This document shows, piece after piece, positions 8,455-17,195 of a stretch of 64,000 nucleotides of DNA (its first letter is position 1; each line of letters starts with the position of its first letter). The DNA is from Thermohalobaculum sp039027855. GTDB lineage: Bacteria; Pseudomonadota; Alphaproteobacteria; Rhodobacterales; Rhodobacteraceae. The stretch spans positions 62,001 to 126,000 of the forward strand of contig JBCCJI010000005.1 in the NCBI GenBank assembly GCA_039027855.1, read 5' to 3'. A program made the position numbers and the translations under genes. Below the pieces are notes generated by a model, which was not told where the DNA came from, did not search any database, and was given only the letters and a program-made list of their open reading frames with translations.

Positions 8455-8901
8455 CTACTCGCCCTGGGCGCCGTTCTCCCAACGCGAGAGCAGTTCTTCC
8501 AGTGCCTCATCTTGCTGACCATCGGCAGGTGGCTCGGGCGCGGCGGTCTGGCGGGCCCGCACGGCACGCGCCCGCTGGCGCCATTTCAACCCGTCAAAGG
8601 CCAGCCGCTCGGCGAGGCGATCTGCGAACGCGTCGTCGATGGCGGGCGCGACCACCGTGGCAGACCCATCCAGGCCCTCGCGATTGCGAAAGCGCTGGAT
8701 TGCGGCCTCGGTCATGGGGCCGAGCACGCCATCCACCGGTCCCACGCGGTAGCCAAGCGCGGTAAGGCCCGCCTGCGCCTGCCGCACCGGAATGGCGGGG
8801 GCTTCCGCGCTCTCGCCAGATGTTGTGACCTCGGCACAACCGGAGATCAGACCCAAACCCAAGCCCAGGCCAAGCAGCAGGCAAAAACGACGTCGTTGCA
8901 T
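8455..8901 (-). CDS. Peptidoglycan-binding (PG_binding_1) lipoprotein
   Basis: A 148-residue protein with a lipoprotein signal: basic start MQRRRF, a leucine/glycine core and the lipobox ISGC, so the mature protein should be acylated at Cys near residue 22. Residues about 40-85 (QAQAGLTALGYRVGPVDGVL, then GPMTEAAIQRF) form a PG_binding_1 repeat that binds cell-wall glycan. The C-terminal 60 residues are Glu/Ala/Arg-rich and probably helical. The start at 8901 is preceded closely by GGGGAGG. It is divergent from the DUF3775 gene and may be first gene of the minus-strand group. Confidence 0.75.
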   Translation of the reverse strand: MQRRRFCLLLGLGLGLGLISGCAEVTTSGESAEAPAIPVRQAQAGLTALGYRVGPVDGVLGPMTEAAIQRFRNREGLDGSATVVAPAIDDAFADRLAERLAFDGLKWRQRARAVRARQTAAPEPPADGQQDEALEELLSRWENGAQGE

Positions 8902-9040
8902 GGCCTCCCCCGAAAACCCTCGTGTCATTGCGGGGCAAAATGCGGCCATTCGGAGGCGCCGGTGCGTTGCGCGATGTCAAAGCAACCCTGCGCCCACGCC
9001 CGCATGCTGCCTCTGTTTCGATCGCAAGGAGGAGAGAGTG

Positions 9041-9427
9041 ATGCTCAGCCTGCCCATGGATACGCTCGAGTGGATCGTGCAGCGCGCGCGGGAGTTCGAC
9101 GGCAAGGATATCGATACCCTGGAAGAGAGCGGCGAGACCGATGGCTCGGATCCGCTTTCGGTGCTGGAGGCGCGACCCGACGATACGGCGGAAGGTGAGC
9201 TGAGGAGCTGGATCGCAGATCTGGATGAGCGCCAACAGGCCGAGCTGGTGGCGATCTTCTGGATCGGTCGGGGCGACGGCGAGCCGTCTGACCTGCCGGA
9301 ACTGATTGCCGAGGCGGCGCGCGCCCGCTCGACCCCGACCGAGGATTACCTGCTCGGCTCGCCGATGCTGGGTGATCATCTGGAGGCCGGGATCGAGAAG
9401 GTCGGCGTGGCCGAGCTCGCCGACTGA
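9041..9427 (+). CDS. DUF3775 domain protein
   Basis: A 128-residue acidic protein matching DUF3775, a small family confined mostly to Proteobacteria. Typical features are the start LSLPMDTLEWIVQRAREFD, the central DLDERQQAELVAIFWIGRGD and the C-terminal YLLGSPMLGDHLEAGIE. No enzyme motif or membrane segment is visible, and the function is unknown. The start is secure: AAGGAGGAGA lies directly upstream of the ATG at 9041. It stands alone between a divergent lipoprotein gene and the convergent aldolase gene. Confidence 0.85.
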   Translation: MLSLPMDTLEWIVQRAREFDGKDIDTLEESGETDGSDPLSVLEARPDDTAEGELRSWIADLDERQQAELVAIFWIGRGDGEPSDLPELIAEAARARSTPTEDYLLGSPMLGDHLEAGIEKVGVAELAD

Positions 9428-9455
9428 GGCGCCCCCGGGATCACCGGTGACGGAA

Positions 9456-9525
9456 AGGGCCATTTAGGCCCTCGCGTTACGTCGTGGCCGGTACCGACCT
9501 TGGCACGACACCTACGTTGTCGTGC
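9456..9525. other. Two stem-loops between convergent genes
   Basis: AGGGCC (9456-9461) pairs with GGCCCT (9467-9472) around a five-base loop, and GCACGACA (9503-9510) pairs with TGTCGTGC (9518-9525) around a seven-base loop. They lie between the ends of the DUF3775 gene and the convergent fba gene, where a bidirectional terminator would be expected. Neither is followed by a T-tract, so intrinsic termination is only possible. Confidence 0.45.
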
Positions 9526-9618
9526 TTGACTCAGGGCGCCAGACCCATGCCACCGCGCGCCATCCAGACGGCCTAGCGCGCCACCGCGGTTTTCAGCGTT
9601 CAGGCCAACACCCCGCGG

Positions 9619-10548
9619 TCAGGCCTTGCCGCGGTAGATGTCCACAAGCTTGCCCAGCATATCGAGTGCCTCTTCGCGCGGACGCTGGAAGGTGTTGCGC
9701 CCGATGATCGAGCCGTTGCCTCCGCCGTCGCGGATCGCGCGGGCATTGTCGTAGACCGAGTCCGACGATGACTTGGCGCCGCCCGAGAACACGATCAGCC
9801 GCCGGCCGTTGAAGGCCGCCTTGACGCAGTCGGCCACGCGGTCGGCCATGGTCGCGATGGGGATGCCATTGGTCTCATAAGCCTTCTTGGCCTCGCCCTG
9901 CTCAAGATGATCGCTCGACAGCTTCACCTTGATGATATGGGCACCGAGGAGCGCTGCGATCTGCGTCGCATAGGCGCCGACGTCGATCGCGGTCTCGCCG
10001 TCCCTGCTGAGTGTCTCGCCGCGCGGATACGACCAGATCACCGTGGCAACGCCGACAGCCGCCGCTTCGGCGCGCATCTCAGCGATCTCTTCGAACATGT
10101 CTAGGCCTGCCGAAGACCCCGGGTAGATGGTGAAACCGATCGCCGCACAGCCGAGGCGCAGCGCATCCTCGACCGAGGCAGTGACCGACTGGTCCTTCGG
10201 TGCCTCGGAGGGGATCAGCGAATTGGCCGAATTGACCTTCAGGATCGTCGGGATCTGGCCGGCGAAGGTATCGGCACCCGCCTCCAGCATGCCGAGCGGG
10301 GCGGCATAGGCGTTCAGCCCGGCGTCGATGGCAAGCTGGTAGTGGTAATGCGGATCATAGGCGGGCGGGTTCGGCGCAAAACTGCGCGCCGGCCCATGCT
10401 CAAAGCCCTGATCGACGGGAAGGATGATCATCTTGCCCGTGCCACCGAGCTTTCCCGTCATCATCATGCGGCAGAGGTTGCCCTTCACGCCCGGCGTGTC
10501 GCCTTCGTAGTTGGCTAGGATACGCTGGACGGCGCGTGTCGCTTTCAT
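9619..10548 (-). CDS. Class I fructose-bisphosphate aldolase (DhnA type)
   Basis: Cleaves or forms fructose 1,6-bisphosphate by a Schiff-base mechanism. The 309-residue protein belongs to the archaeal-type class I (DeoC/LacD superfamily) group, not the zinc class II enzymes: MIILPVDQGFEHGPARSF is the family hallmark, IIKVKLSSDH carries the probable Schiff-base lysine, and VFSGGAKSS plus GGNGSIIGRNTFQRP bind phosphate. The start MKATRAVQRIL is the normal one. It is the last of the minus-strand central carbon genes (tkt, gap, pgk, unknown, fba), but a 274-base gap before it suggests its own promoter. Confidence 0.9.
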   Translation of the reverse strand: MKATRAVQRILANYEGDTPGVKGNLCRMMMTGKLGGTGKMIILPVDQGFEHGPARSFAPNPPAYDPHYHYQLAIDAGLNAYAAPLGMLEAGADTFAGQIPTILKVNSANSLIPSEAPKDQSVTASVEDALRLGCAAIGFTIYPGSSAGLDMFEEIAEMRAEAAAVGVATVIWSYPRGETLSRDGETAIDVGAYATQIAALLGAHIIKVKLSSDHLEQGEAKKAYETNGIPIATMADRVADCVKAAFNGRRLIVFSGGAKSSSDSVYDNARAIRDGGGNGSIIGRNTFQRPREEALDMLGKLVDIYRGKA

Positions 10549-10822
10549 CGGCGGATGTCTCCCCTGTCAGGTCAGTCGCGCCATCTGAGGGCGCGGCGCC
10601 GCGACGCCTGAGAGAACAGGCGGCGGCATCGGAAGCGGCATAAACGGCCGCGGTTTGGAAGGCTCGGCCAGATCGGCCGCATGGGATACTGCGCGGATCT
10701 CTACGACCGTAGCGCGCAGGATGCCAGTCTCACCATGCCAGCAGCCTCGCTACTCGCATCGTGGTAGTCCTGCGCCCTGCGAGCGGGCGCGGCGTCGATC
10801 GATACGCCGGCCCAAGGCGGTG

Positions 10823-12421
10823 TCAGCGCATGGCGTTGGCGAGCCCGCCGTCCACCCAAAAGGCCATGGCCCCGGCGCTCGCCTCGGTGCGCAGGCGAGC
10901 ATAGGCATCGGCGTCTTCCGGGCGGGCGCGATAGCGGTTCTCGATCCGGCGCATCAGGCTCGCCGCCGCGCGATCCCCGCCCGCCGCCGCAGCGGTTGCC
11001 AGCGTCAGTGCCGCAACCACGTTGCGCGGCGCACCGATCCCGGTGTCATGCGCTTCGGCAAACCGGCGCAGGGCCGAGACATCGCCCGTTGTCACCGCCG
11101 CGAGGATGTCCGCGCGTAACGCCTCGTCAAAGCCGGCTGAGGCCTGCACATTCAGCACTGTGTCGAGGGGCAGGGCACCCTCCAGCCGATCCGCGAGACC
11201 GATCACCGCCGTGTTGCCGGCAGCCAAAGCGGCCAGCGCCGCCGCGTAAGCGTCGTCAATGCGCCCGTCGGCGGACAGCGCCAGCGCCATCGCCTCCGCC
11301 GCGGCGGCATCGCCCTCCAGCGCCAGCGGCTCCAGCATCTGGATCCCGAGGGCCGGGTCACGCGGCGCGCCGGCGCCGGTCACAAGCGCGATGCCGAGAC
11401 TGCGCCTGTCCTCGGGCGACAGCGTGTCGGGGGCCTTCATCGCAGCGGTGATGAGGCTGGGGTCGAGGATCGCGCCCCTTGCGAGCGGGCGGTTGCCGAT
11501 CGTCGGTTGCAGCGCGCCGATGATGCTTGCCGGGCTCTCGAACATCGCCTCGGTCAGCCTCACGCCCGGCTCCGGGTCACTCGCCAGTACCAAGAGCGTC
11601 GGCTCCTCGATGAACGCTGTGAGTGCCTCGGCCAGGGCATCGGCAAAGGCGCGTTCGGCAAAGGTGACGTCGCGCGTGCCGCCCTCTCCAAACGCTTGCA
11701 ACGCACCGGCCTGAGCCAGCGCCGGGATCGCCTGAAGATCACCCATCTGCGCCTCGAGCATCGGGCGCAGGGTCTCGAACAGGCCACGGTTCTCGATCAC
11801 CACCTCCGCGGCGCCGAGCACCGCCGAGGGGATCGCGTCCTCGACGACAGCTTCCGGATCGTCGAAGTTACCGCCGCCGCCAGCGCGCGGGGCAAGATAG
11901 TCGAAATCGGCTGAGACGGTGAGGGCGACGGCGTCGGCCACGCTCGCCTCGACCAAAAGCGACATGCCCGCCGACGGCGCGTCGTAAGACGCCGTGATGC
12001 CAACGCTATCGGCCACGATCTCGTTGAAGCCAAAGCTCGCTATCATGCCGGCAGGCTCGGGCTCCAAACAGTCGGCAGGCACGGTGACACCGCTCAGCGA
12101 TGCCGTGCCATCGAGCCGGACAAGATCGCCCGCATCGGCAAGGGTCAGCCGATCGATGCTGACCCGGCAGGCACCGGCCGCGTCCCAGGGAAGCTCGGGC
12201 TGCAGTGTCAGACCCGATATCGTGACGGCGCCGCTGCGGGCATCGACGCTGATCGCATCATAGGTCAGGTCGATAAAGCTGCGCAGAAAGCCAAGCCCGG
12301 TCTGGACGATCACCCGCGTGACCTGATCGAGGGCAGGGGTCCGGAACGGATCATGCGCCAGGGCCGGGCCTGCGATCAGGGTGCTTGCGACAAGCGCAGT
12401 CAGGATTGGCTTTTTGGTCAT
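10823..12421 (-). CDS. Secreted protein of unknown function
   Basis: A 532-residue exported protein. The start MTKKPILTALVASTLIAGPALA is a signal peptide with an Ala-x-Ala cleavage site, and AGGAG lies nine bases before the ATG. Residues about 30-250 are beta-rich with repeated phrases such as VTISGLTLQP and ASLSGVTVPADC, reminiscent of AsmA/DUF2125-type sheets. The C-terminal half (about 300-530) is alpha-helical, Ala-rich and resembles Sel1/TPR-like packing (GIQMLEPLALEGDAAAAEAM). Two Cys lie in the first half. I recognise no named family. It sits 124 bases downstream of pgk in the same direction. Confidence 0.7.
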   Translation of the reverse strand: MTKKPILTALVASTLIAGPALAHDPFRTPALDQVTRVIVQTGLGFLRSFIDLTYDAISVDARSGAVTISGLTLQPELPWDAAGACRVSIDRLTLADAGDLVRLDGTASLSGVTVPADCLEPEPAGMIASFGFNEIVADSVGITASYDAPSAGMSLLVEASVADAVALTVSADFDYLAPRAGGGGNFDDPEAVVEDAIPSAVLGAAEVVIENRGLFETLRPMLEAQMGDLQAIPALAQAGALQAFGEGGTRDVTFAERAFADALAEALTAFIEEPTLLVLASDPEPGVRLTEAMFESPASIIGALQPTIGNRPLARGAILDPSLITAAMKAPDTLSPEDRRSLGIALVTGAGAPRDPALGIQMLEPLALEGDAAAAEAMALALSADGRIDDAYAAALAALAAGNTAVIGLADRLEGALPLDTVLNVQASAGFDEALRADILAAVTTGDVSALRRFAEAHDTGIGAPRNVVAALTLATAAAAGGDRAAASLMRRIENRYRARPEDADAYARLRTEASAGAMAFWVDGGLANAMR

Positions 12422-12545
12422 CGTCAGGGCTCCTGGGCTGGGATCGGCGCTGAGGCTAGCACGGCGGTGACGCGGCTGGCACGGGCGCTGTATGATAGAT
12501 GGGCGACGGGGCGTAGGACGGTTGGCCGCCAGCATAGACGGGCCG

Positions 12546-13751
12546 TCAGTCTGCCGACAGCATGGCGACGCCGGGCAGCGTCTTGCCCTCGAGCCATTCG
12601 AGGAACGCGCCGCCGGCCGTCGAGAGATAGCTGAAGGAGGCTGCGGCACCGGAACGGTTGAGCGCTGCCACGGTATCTCCGCCACCGGCCACCGACACCA
12701 GCGACCCGGCTTGGCTCAGCGCCGCGGCATGCGCCGCCGTTGCATCGGTCGCAGCATTGAAAGGCTCGATCTCGAACGCGCCGAGCGGGCCGTTCCAGAC
12801 CAGCGTCTTGGCGGCGTCAAAGGCCGCGTTGATCTCGGCGATGCTCGCTGGGCCGGCATCCAGGATCATCGCATCGACAGGACAGCCATCGGCGGGCACG
12901 ACCTCATGCGGGGCATGGGCCTCGAAAGCACGCGCGACCACCAGATCGACGGGCAGCATCACACGGCAGCCCGCGGCATCGGCCTTGGCCAACACCGCGC
13001 GGGCGGTATCGGCAAGATCATGCTCACAAAGCGACTTTCCCACCGGCATGCCCTGTGAGGCGAGAAAGGTGTTGGCCATGCCGCCCCCGATCACCAGCGC
13101 ATCGACGCGCCCGATCAGGTTGGACAGAAGATCGAGCTTGGTCGACACCTTGGCCCCGCCAACCACCGCCACGACCGGTCGCTCCGGGCTGGTCAGCGCC
13201 CGTTCCAGGGCCTCGATCTCGGCCTGCATCAGGCGACCGGCGACAGCCGGCAGGTGTCGCGCAACCCCCTCGGTCGAGGCATGGGCGCGGTGCGCAGCCG
13301 AAAACGCGTCGTTGACGTAGATATCGCCGAGACCGGCCAACTGCTCCGCAAAGCCCGGATCATTGGTCTCTTCACCCGCATGAAAGCGCGTATTCTCCAG
13401 CAACAGCACTTGCCCAGCGGTCAGCCGCTCGACCGCTTCCTCGGCCATCGGGCCGATACAGTCAGGCGCCATCAGAACATTGGGCGCGCCCACCCCGCTC
13501 AGCGCCGCTTTCAGTGCATCGGCCACCTGTCCGAGCGACATTTCGGCCACAGGCCTCCCCTTGGGTCGGCCAAAATGCGCCATCAGGATCGGCAGACCGC
13601 CCTTGGAAATGATCTCTCCGATTGTCGGCACATGGGCGCGGATGCGGGTGTCGTCGCTGACATGGCCTGACTGCATCGGCACGTTCAGATCGACGCGCAC
13701 GAGAACCCGCCTTCCGGCAAGGTCGATATCGTCGAGCGTCCTGATCGGCAT
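12546..13751 (-). CDS. pgk: Phosphoglycerate kinase
   Basis: Interconverts 1,3-bisphosphoglycerate and 3-phosphoglycerate. The 401-residue protein has the substrate-binding RVDLNVPMQSGHVSDDTRI, the hinge GGAKVSTKLDLL, LVWNGPLGAFE and the nucleotide loop VAGGGDTVAAL. The start at 13751 (MPIRTLDDI) is favoured over the open extension to 13772 because AAGGAGGA lies eight bases before it. It follows gap in the same direction, with a small membrane-protein gene between, as is common in Rhodobacterales. Confidence 0.95.
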   Translation of the reverse strand: MPIRTLDDIDLAGRRVLVRVDLNVPMQSGHVSDDTRIRAHVPTIGEIISKGGLPILMAHFGRPKGRPVAEMSLGQVADALKAALSGVGAPNVLMAPDCIGPMAEEAVERLTAGQVLLLENTRFHAGEETNDPGFAEQLAGLGDIYVNDAFSAAHRAHASTEGVARHLPAVAGRLMQAEIEALERALTSPERPVVAVVGGAKVSTKLDLLSNLIGRVDALVIGGGMANTFLASQGMPVGKSLCEHDLADTARAVLAKADAAGCRVMLPVDLVVARAFEAHAPHEVVPADGCPVDAMILDAGPASIAEINAAFDAAKTLVWNGPLGAFEIEPFNAATDATAAHAAALSQAGSLVSVAGGGDTVAALNRSGAAASFSYLSTAGGAFLEWLEGKTLPGVAMLSAD

Positions 13752-13844
13752 CCGCACGTCCTCCTTCGGCATCCTCCTCTGTCGTCAGAGAGGCGGCGCC
13801 GGTCAAGGCCGCGCGCCCGCCAGACGATGTCTCTTGCCCGATGC

Positions 13845-13970
13845 TCAGAAAAGAGAAGCAGTGATCCCACCCACCAGCGCCGAGACACTCCCGCCGAGCG
13901 CATAGTGATCGAGGGCAAGCAGCGCCAAGACTGTGGAGACCGCAAGGAAGATCCGGAACGAGGTATCCAA
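13845..13970 (-). CDS. Small single-pass membrane protein between gap and pgk
   Basis: A 41-residue protein read from a TTG at 13970. I chose this start because GGAGGG (13978-13983, minus strand) is seven bases before the TTG, while the longer frame from an ATG at 14060 has no ribosome site. One hydrophobic helix dominates (FRIFLAVSTVLALLALDHYA), followed by a short Gly/Ser tail. Small helical proteins next to gap are common in Rhodobacterales and have no known function. It is probably cotranscribed with gap and pgk. The start is an inference. Confidence 0.5.
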   Translation of the reverse strand: MDTSFRIFLAVSTVLALLALDHYALGGSVSALVGGITASLF

Positions 13971-14183
13971 GTCACGGCCCTCCGTCAGAGTGTAGACTAC
14001 CTGCCCCGTCACCGCCTCACGCGCAGAGTGACCGGCGACACCCCCGGCGCCGTGAGCCATGCGCAGGTCCTGGGTGGAGCGGGTACGTCCGGTCGAAGAA
14101 AGCGCCGGGACGCTATCCGGAAAGCGTGCGTTTCGGTGCCTGATCGGCGCCTCGTTCGGTCACGAAGGGGCGCCTGGTCTGTC

Positions 14184-15185
14184 TTAGAGATGCGAGGCCA
14201 TCGCCACGGCCGTGTCGGCCATGCGGTTCGAGAACCCCCATTCATTATCATACCAGCTCAAAACGCGGACGAACTTGCCGTGCATCACCTTGGTCTGATC
14301 GGTATGGAACACCGAGGAATGCGGGTCGTGATTGAGATCCATCGACACCAGCGGCTCGTCGGTGAAGCCGAGCACACCCTTCAGCGCTTGCCCGGCTGCC
14401 GAGCGGATCGCGTCGTTGATCTCGTCGACGCTGGTCTCACGCGCGGCATTGAACTGGAAATCGACCACTGACACATTGGGTGTCGGTACCCGGATCGCCA
14501 CACCGTCGAGCTTGCCGTTCAGCTCGGGCAGCACCAGGCCCACCGCCTTGGCGGCGCCGGTCGAGGTGGGGATCATCGACATCGCAGCCGCCCGCGCCCG
14601 GTAGAGATCCTTGTGCATCGTGTCGAGCGTCGGCTGATCGCCGGTATAGCTATGGATGGTCGTCATGAAGCCCTGCTCGATGCCGATTGCCTGATGCAGC
14701 ACATGGGCGACCGGGCCGAGGCAATTTGTGGTGCAGGAGGCGTTTGAGACGACCTTGTCGTCGCCGGTCAGGCTCTGATGATTGACGCCATAGACGATGG
14801 TTTTGTCCGCACCCGACGCAGGCGCCGAGACCAAGACACGCTTCGAGCCGTTCTCAAGATGCGTCGCCGCCTTCTCTTTGCTGGTGAAGATGCCGGTGCA
14901 TTCCAGCGCGATGTCTACATCGCTCCACGGCAGTTCTGCCGGGTTGCGGATGGCGGTGACGCGGATCGGCCCTCGACCGACATCGATTGTGTCGCCAGCG
15001 ACTGTCACGGTGGCGGGGAAACGCCCATGGACGCTGTCATAACGCAGCAGGTGAGCGTTGGTCTCGACGGGGCCAAGATCGTTGATCGCGACCACCTCGA
15101 CATCGGTGCGTCCGCTTTCGATGATGGCGCGGAGCACGTTGCGCCCGATCCGCCCAAACCCGTTGATGGCGACTTTCACGGCCAT
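14184..15185 (-). CDS. gap: Type I glyceraldehyde-3-phosphate dehydrogenase
   Basis: Oxidises glyceraldehyde 3-phosphate to 1,3-bisphosphoglycerate with NAD(P). The 333-residue protein has the dinucleotide fold start VAINGFGRIGRNVLRAI, the catalytic SNASCTTNCLGP with the active-site Cys, and the C-terminal SWYDNEWGFSNRM that contacts cofactor. Length is standard. GGGAGAAG precedes the ATG. Downstream lie the small membrane protein and pgk; tkt is upstream on the same strand but two unrelated genes intervene, so a single operon is unlikely. Confidence 0.95.
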   Translation of the reverse strand: MAVKVAINGFGRIGRNVLRAIIESGRTDVEVVAINDLGPVETNAHLLRYDSVHGRFPATVTVAGDTIDVGRGPIRVTAIRNPAELPWSDVDIALECTGIFTSKEKAATHLENGSKRVLVSAPASGADKTIVYGVNHQSLTGDDKVVSNASCTTNCLGPVAHVLHQAIGIEQGFMTTIHSYTGDQPTLDTMHKDLYRARAAAMSMIPTSTGAAKAVGLVLPELNGKLDGVAIRVPTPNVSVVDFQFNAARETSVDEINDAIRSAAGQALKGVLGFTDEPLVSMDLNHDPHSSVFHTDQTKVMHGKFVRVLSWYDNEWGFSNRMADTAVAMASHL

Positions 15186-15339
15186 TTCGCTTCTCCCGCT
15201 TGGTCAGCGGCGCCTCTCGGCGCCTGTTGTCCGCGGGGTATAAGCAGCCTGAGCGGCAGTGCAACGCCAGCGCGCGTGCCAGATACAATTCCGGCACAGG
15301 GAGGCGAGGGGCGCTCGGCAGCCCGTCGCAATTGCTACT

Positions 15340-15870
15340 CTACTGAAGCTGCACCACGGCGAAGGTGTCGCTGCCATCGCTGGTGAACTGGCCTTTGTCA
15401 GAGTCGGTGTAAGTCCCGCTTGCCACATCCAGACCGTCGACCTGCACGACATTTGCCTCCCCTGCCGAGGAGCCGACGCCATCGATCTCGGCATCCACAC
15501 CGTCGGTGAAATCGCCGTCGTTGTTGCCGTCGATCAGGAACAGGTCGCCTTGATTTGGCACACCATCGCCATTGAAATCCGCCCAGTAGTCGCCGGGCCC
15601 CGCCGTCCAGCCCTCGGCGCCTGTTTCGTAGGTCGCGCCTTCCAGCAAGCCGTTGCCGCCACCACCAGCGCTCGGATCACTGTTCAGGAAGCCGGGATCG
15701 AAACTCCCGGCGAGCACGATCTGTTCCTCGATCTCGTCGACCACGGCTTGGACTTCCGTGGTGAAGAGGCCGACGAGCCCAGCGCTCAAGATCATCAAAC
15801 CGGCGGCAAGCGCCACCCAATCGACCGTGACAGCACCTTCGTCGGCGCTGATGAAGCGACGCTTCTGCAT
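15340..15870 (-). CDS. Flp-pilin-like surface protein with dockerin-type calcium loop
   Basis: A 176-residue protein. The N-terminus (ISADEGAVTVDWVALAAGLM) resembles Flp/TadE-like pilin leaders: a Glu near the start of a hydrophobic helix of about 25 residues. After a glycine-rich link, residues 98-109 read DFNGDGVPNQGD, an exact DxNxDGxxxxxD calcium loop as in dockerins, and a second acidic turn DGNNDGDFTDGVD follows. No Cys is present. It is divergent from the VPLPA-CTERM gene at 16344. A role in surface structure is inferred only from these motifs; no pilus assembly genes are in the window. Confidence 0.6.
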   Translation of the reverse strand: MQKRRFISADEGAVTVDWVALAAGLMILSAGLVGLFTTEVQAVVDEIEEQIVLAGSFDPGFLNSDPSAGGGGNGLLEGATYETGAEGWTAGPGDYWADFNGDGVPNQGDLFLIDGNNDGDFTDGVDAEIDGVGSSAGEANVVQVDGLDVASGTYTDSDKGQFTSDGSDTFAVVQLQ

Positions 15871-16343
15871 GAACCTGTCCTCGCGGTTTCGCAGTTACCG
15901 GGGGAACACGAGTACTTGTAGCCCGAAGCAAGGGCCGAACGCTCTCTGAACACGCCGATACTTAACCTCTGATCGGTGGCGATAATTCGACCGACTGACG
16001 GAGAGGTCGTCCGGAAAACGGCCAATGCTGCAATCAGCGGTGGTCATCTCGCGTCAGTGGCGAGACGCAACGCCTCTTTGTGGCGGAGATCCAGGTTTCG
16101 CCTGCGTGCCGGCTGCATGATTCTTGCCGGGCGGAGCGCGCCCGGCGGTCTCGCTCAAGGGGCCGCCGCAGCTGTCGGCCATCCCACTTGCTGCCGAAAG
16201 GACTGATGTTTGGAGGGACTGAGCGCACCGGAGACTGTCGGAGTCTGGGACTGACGCGGCATTAGCCTCGATTTCGAGTATCGCGTCATCCGTGTGTATG
16301 CTACAGCGTTTTCAACTATAGCGTGCAAGAGCGAGGTGGCGTG
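15871..16343. other. Intergenic region between pilin-like and VPLPA-CTERM genes
   Basis: About 473 bases between divergent surface-protein genes. It contains short inverted repeats (for example CTCGC near 16047 with GCGAG, and CCGGGCGGAGCGCGCCCGG near 16128) but no gene that I can support; the small frames present lack ribosome sites. The last 40 bases before the VPLPA-CTERM start are relatively AT-rich (TTTTCAACTATAGC) and may hold its promoter. Confidence 0.4.
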
Positions 16344-17150
16344 ATGCGCAGCATTCTCGGTGGCCTGATGGCCGCCACCATGGTTTCGGGCGTCGCGAGT
16401 GCTGCGACGTTCGATTTCTCAACCGGGGTGACAAACCCGCAAAACATCGGCAACGGGATCGTCACGACCATCTCGAGCGGGACGGTGTCGTTCTCCGTCG
16501 AGGCGTCGTTTAACAGCGGCCAGAACCAAGACGATGCGCAAGTGCTGTTGTTCGACGCCGGTGAAACGCAACCGTTCACCGACGTGGAAGACCGCGCGGC
16601 CGATCCCGATCTTGTTTTCGAGGGCATTGACACGACCCTCACTCTCGGCGGTCCCGGCGCCGGTCTGGCACTGGTCAACCCGACGGTGTTTGGGCAGCCG
16701 GAGGGTCCGGGCGTTCTGGCGACCAACAAGGCGCTGGTGATCGGCAACCGCAACGGTCAGCGCGTCAACGATCAGGCTGGTTCTGGTGGTACTTTTACGT
16801 TCACCAATACTTCTGCTGGCGAAGTGACGATCGACACTTTCAGCTTCATCGACGATCTCTCCGCGACGATCTTCGACACCAATGGCAACCTGTTCGCGAG
16901 CCTGATGATCGACGGTGCGCCCGGCTGCAGCGGAAATGGTGATAACTGTGTCGGTGGTCTGGCCTTCTCACCCTTCCTGAGCGTTGGCGTCGGTCAGAGC
17001 TTTGATGTCAGCATCAACGGGTCTGGTGGCATCAGCGGCTTCACCACGGTCGATGACCCCTCGGTCACCGTGGTGCCCCTTCCGGGAGCGTTGCCGCTGC
17101 TGCTCGCCGGGCTCGGTGGCATCGCGCTGGTCGGTCGGCGCAAGGCCTAG
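16344..17150 (+). CDS. VPLPA-CTERM sorting domain protein
   Basis: A 268-residue exported protein. It has an N-terminal signal peptide (MRSILGGLMAATMVSGVASA, cleavage after Ala-x-Ala) and a C-terminal sorting signal: VPLPGALPLLLAGLGGIAL, then a basic end GRRKA. This tripartite tail is the VPLPA-CTERM form of PEP-CTERM, which is recognised by exosortase XrtD in Alphaproteobacteria, cut, and linked to the surface or to exopolysaccharide. The body is beta-rich, Thr/Gly/Asn-rich, with a CSGNGDNC pair of cysteines. The ATG at 16344 is preceded by a weak GAGG. No exosortase gene is in the window. Confidence 0.8.
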   Translation: MRSILGGLMAATMVSGVASAATFDFSTGVTNPQNIGNGIVTTISSGTVSFSVEASFNSGQNQDDAQVLLFDAGETQPFTDVEDRAADPDLVFEGIDTTLTLGGPGAGLALVNPTVFGQPEGPGVLATNKALVIGNRNGQRVNDQAGSGGTFTFTNTSAGEVTIDTFSFIDDLSATIFDTNGNLFASLMIDGAPGCSGNGDNCVGGLAFSPFLSVGVGQSFDVSINGSGGISGFTTVDDPSVTVVPLPGALPLLLAGLGGIALVGRRKA

Positions 17151-17159
17151 ATCGTTACT

Positions 17160-17182
17160 CTGCCGGGCCAACTGCCCGGCAG
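17160..17182. repeat. Perfect inverted repeat after the VPLPA-CTERM gene
   Basis: CTGCCGGGC (17160-17168) and GCCCGGCAG (17174-17182) form a nine-base-pair stem with a five-base loop just after the stop codon. It lacks a T-tract and precedes the stronger terminator hairpin at 17196. Confidence 0.6.
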
Positions 17183-17195
17183 CATCCCGAGGCCC

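Noticed and set aside
7504..9198. Plus-strand open frame of 564 codons
   Set aside because: It is antisense to the thiE-like, cupin and lipoprotein genes, all of which have recognisable domains; its translation is Arg/Gly/Ala-rich with no domain.
12422..12685. N-terminal extension of the secreted unknown protein
   Set aside because: It would overlap pgk in the same direction and bury the signal peptide; the ATG at 12421 has a good ribosome site.
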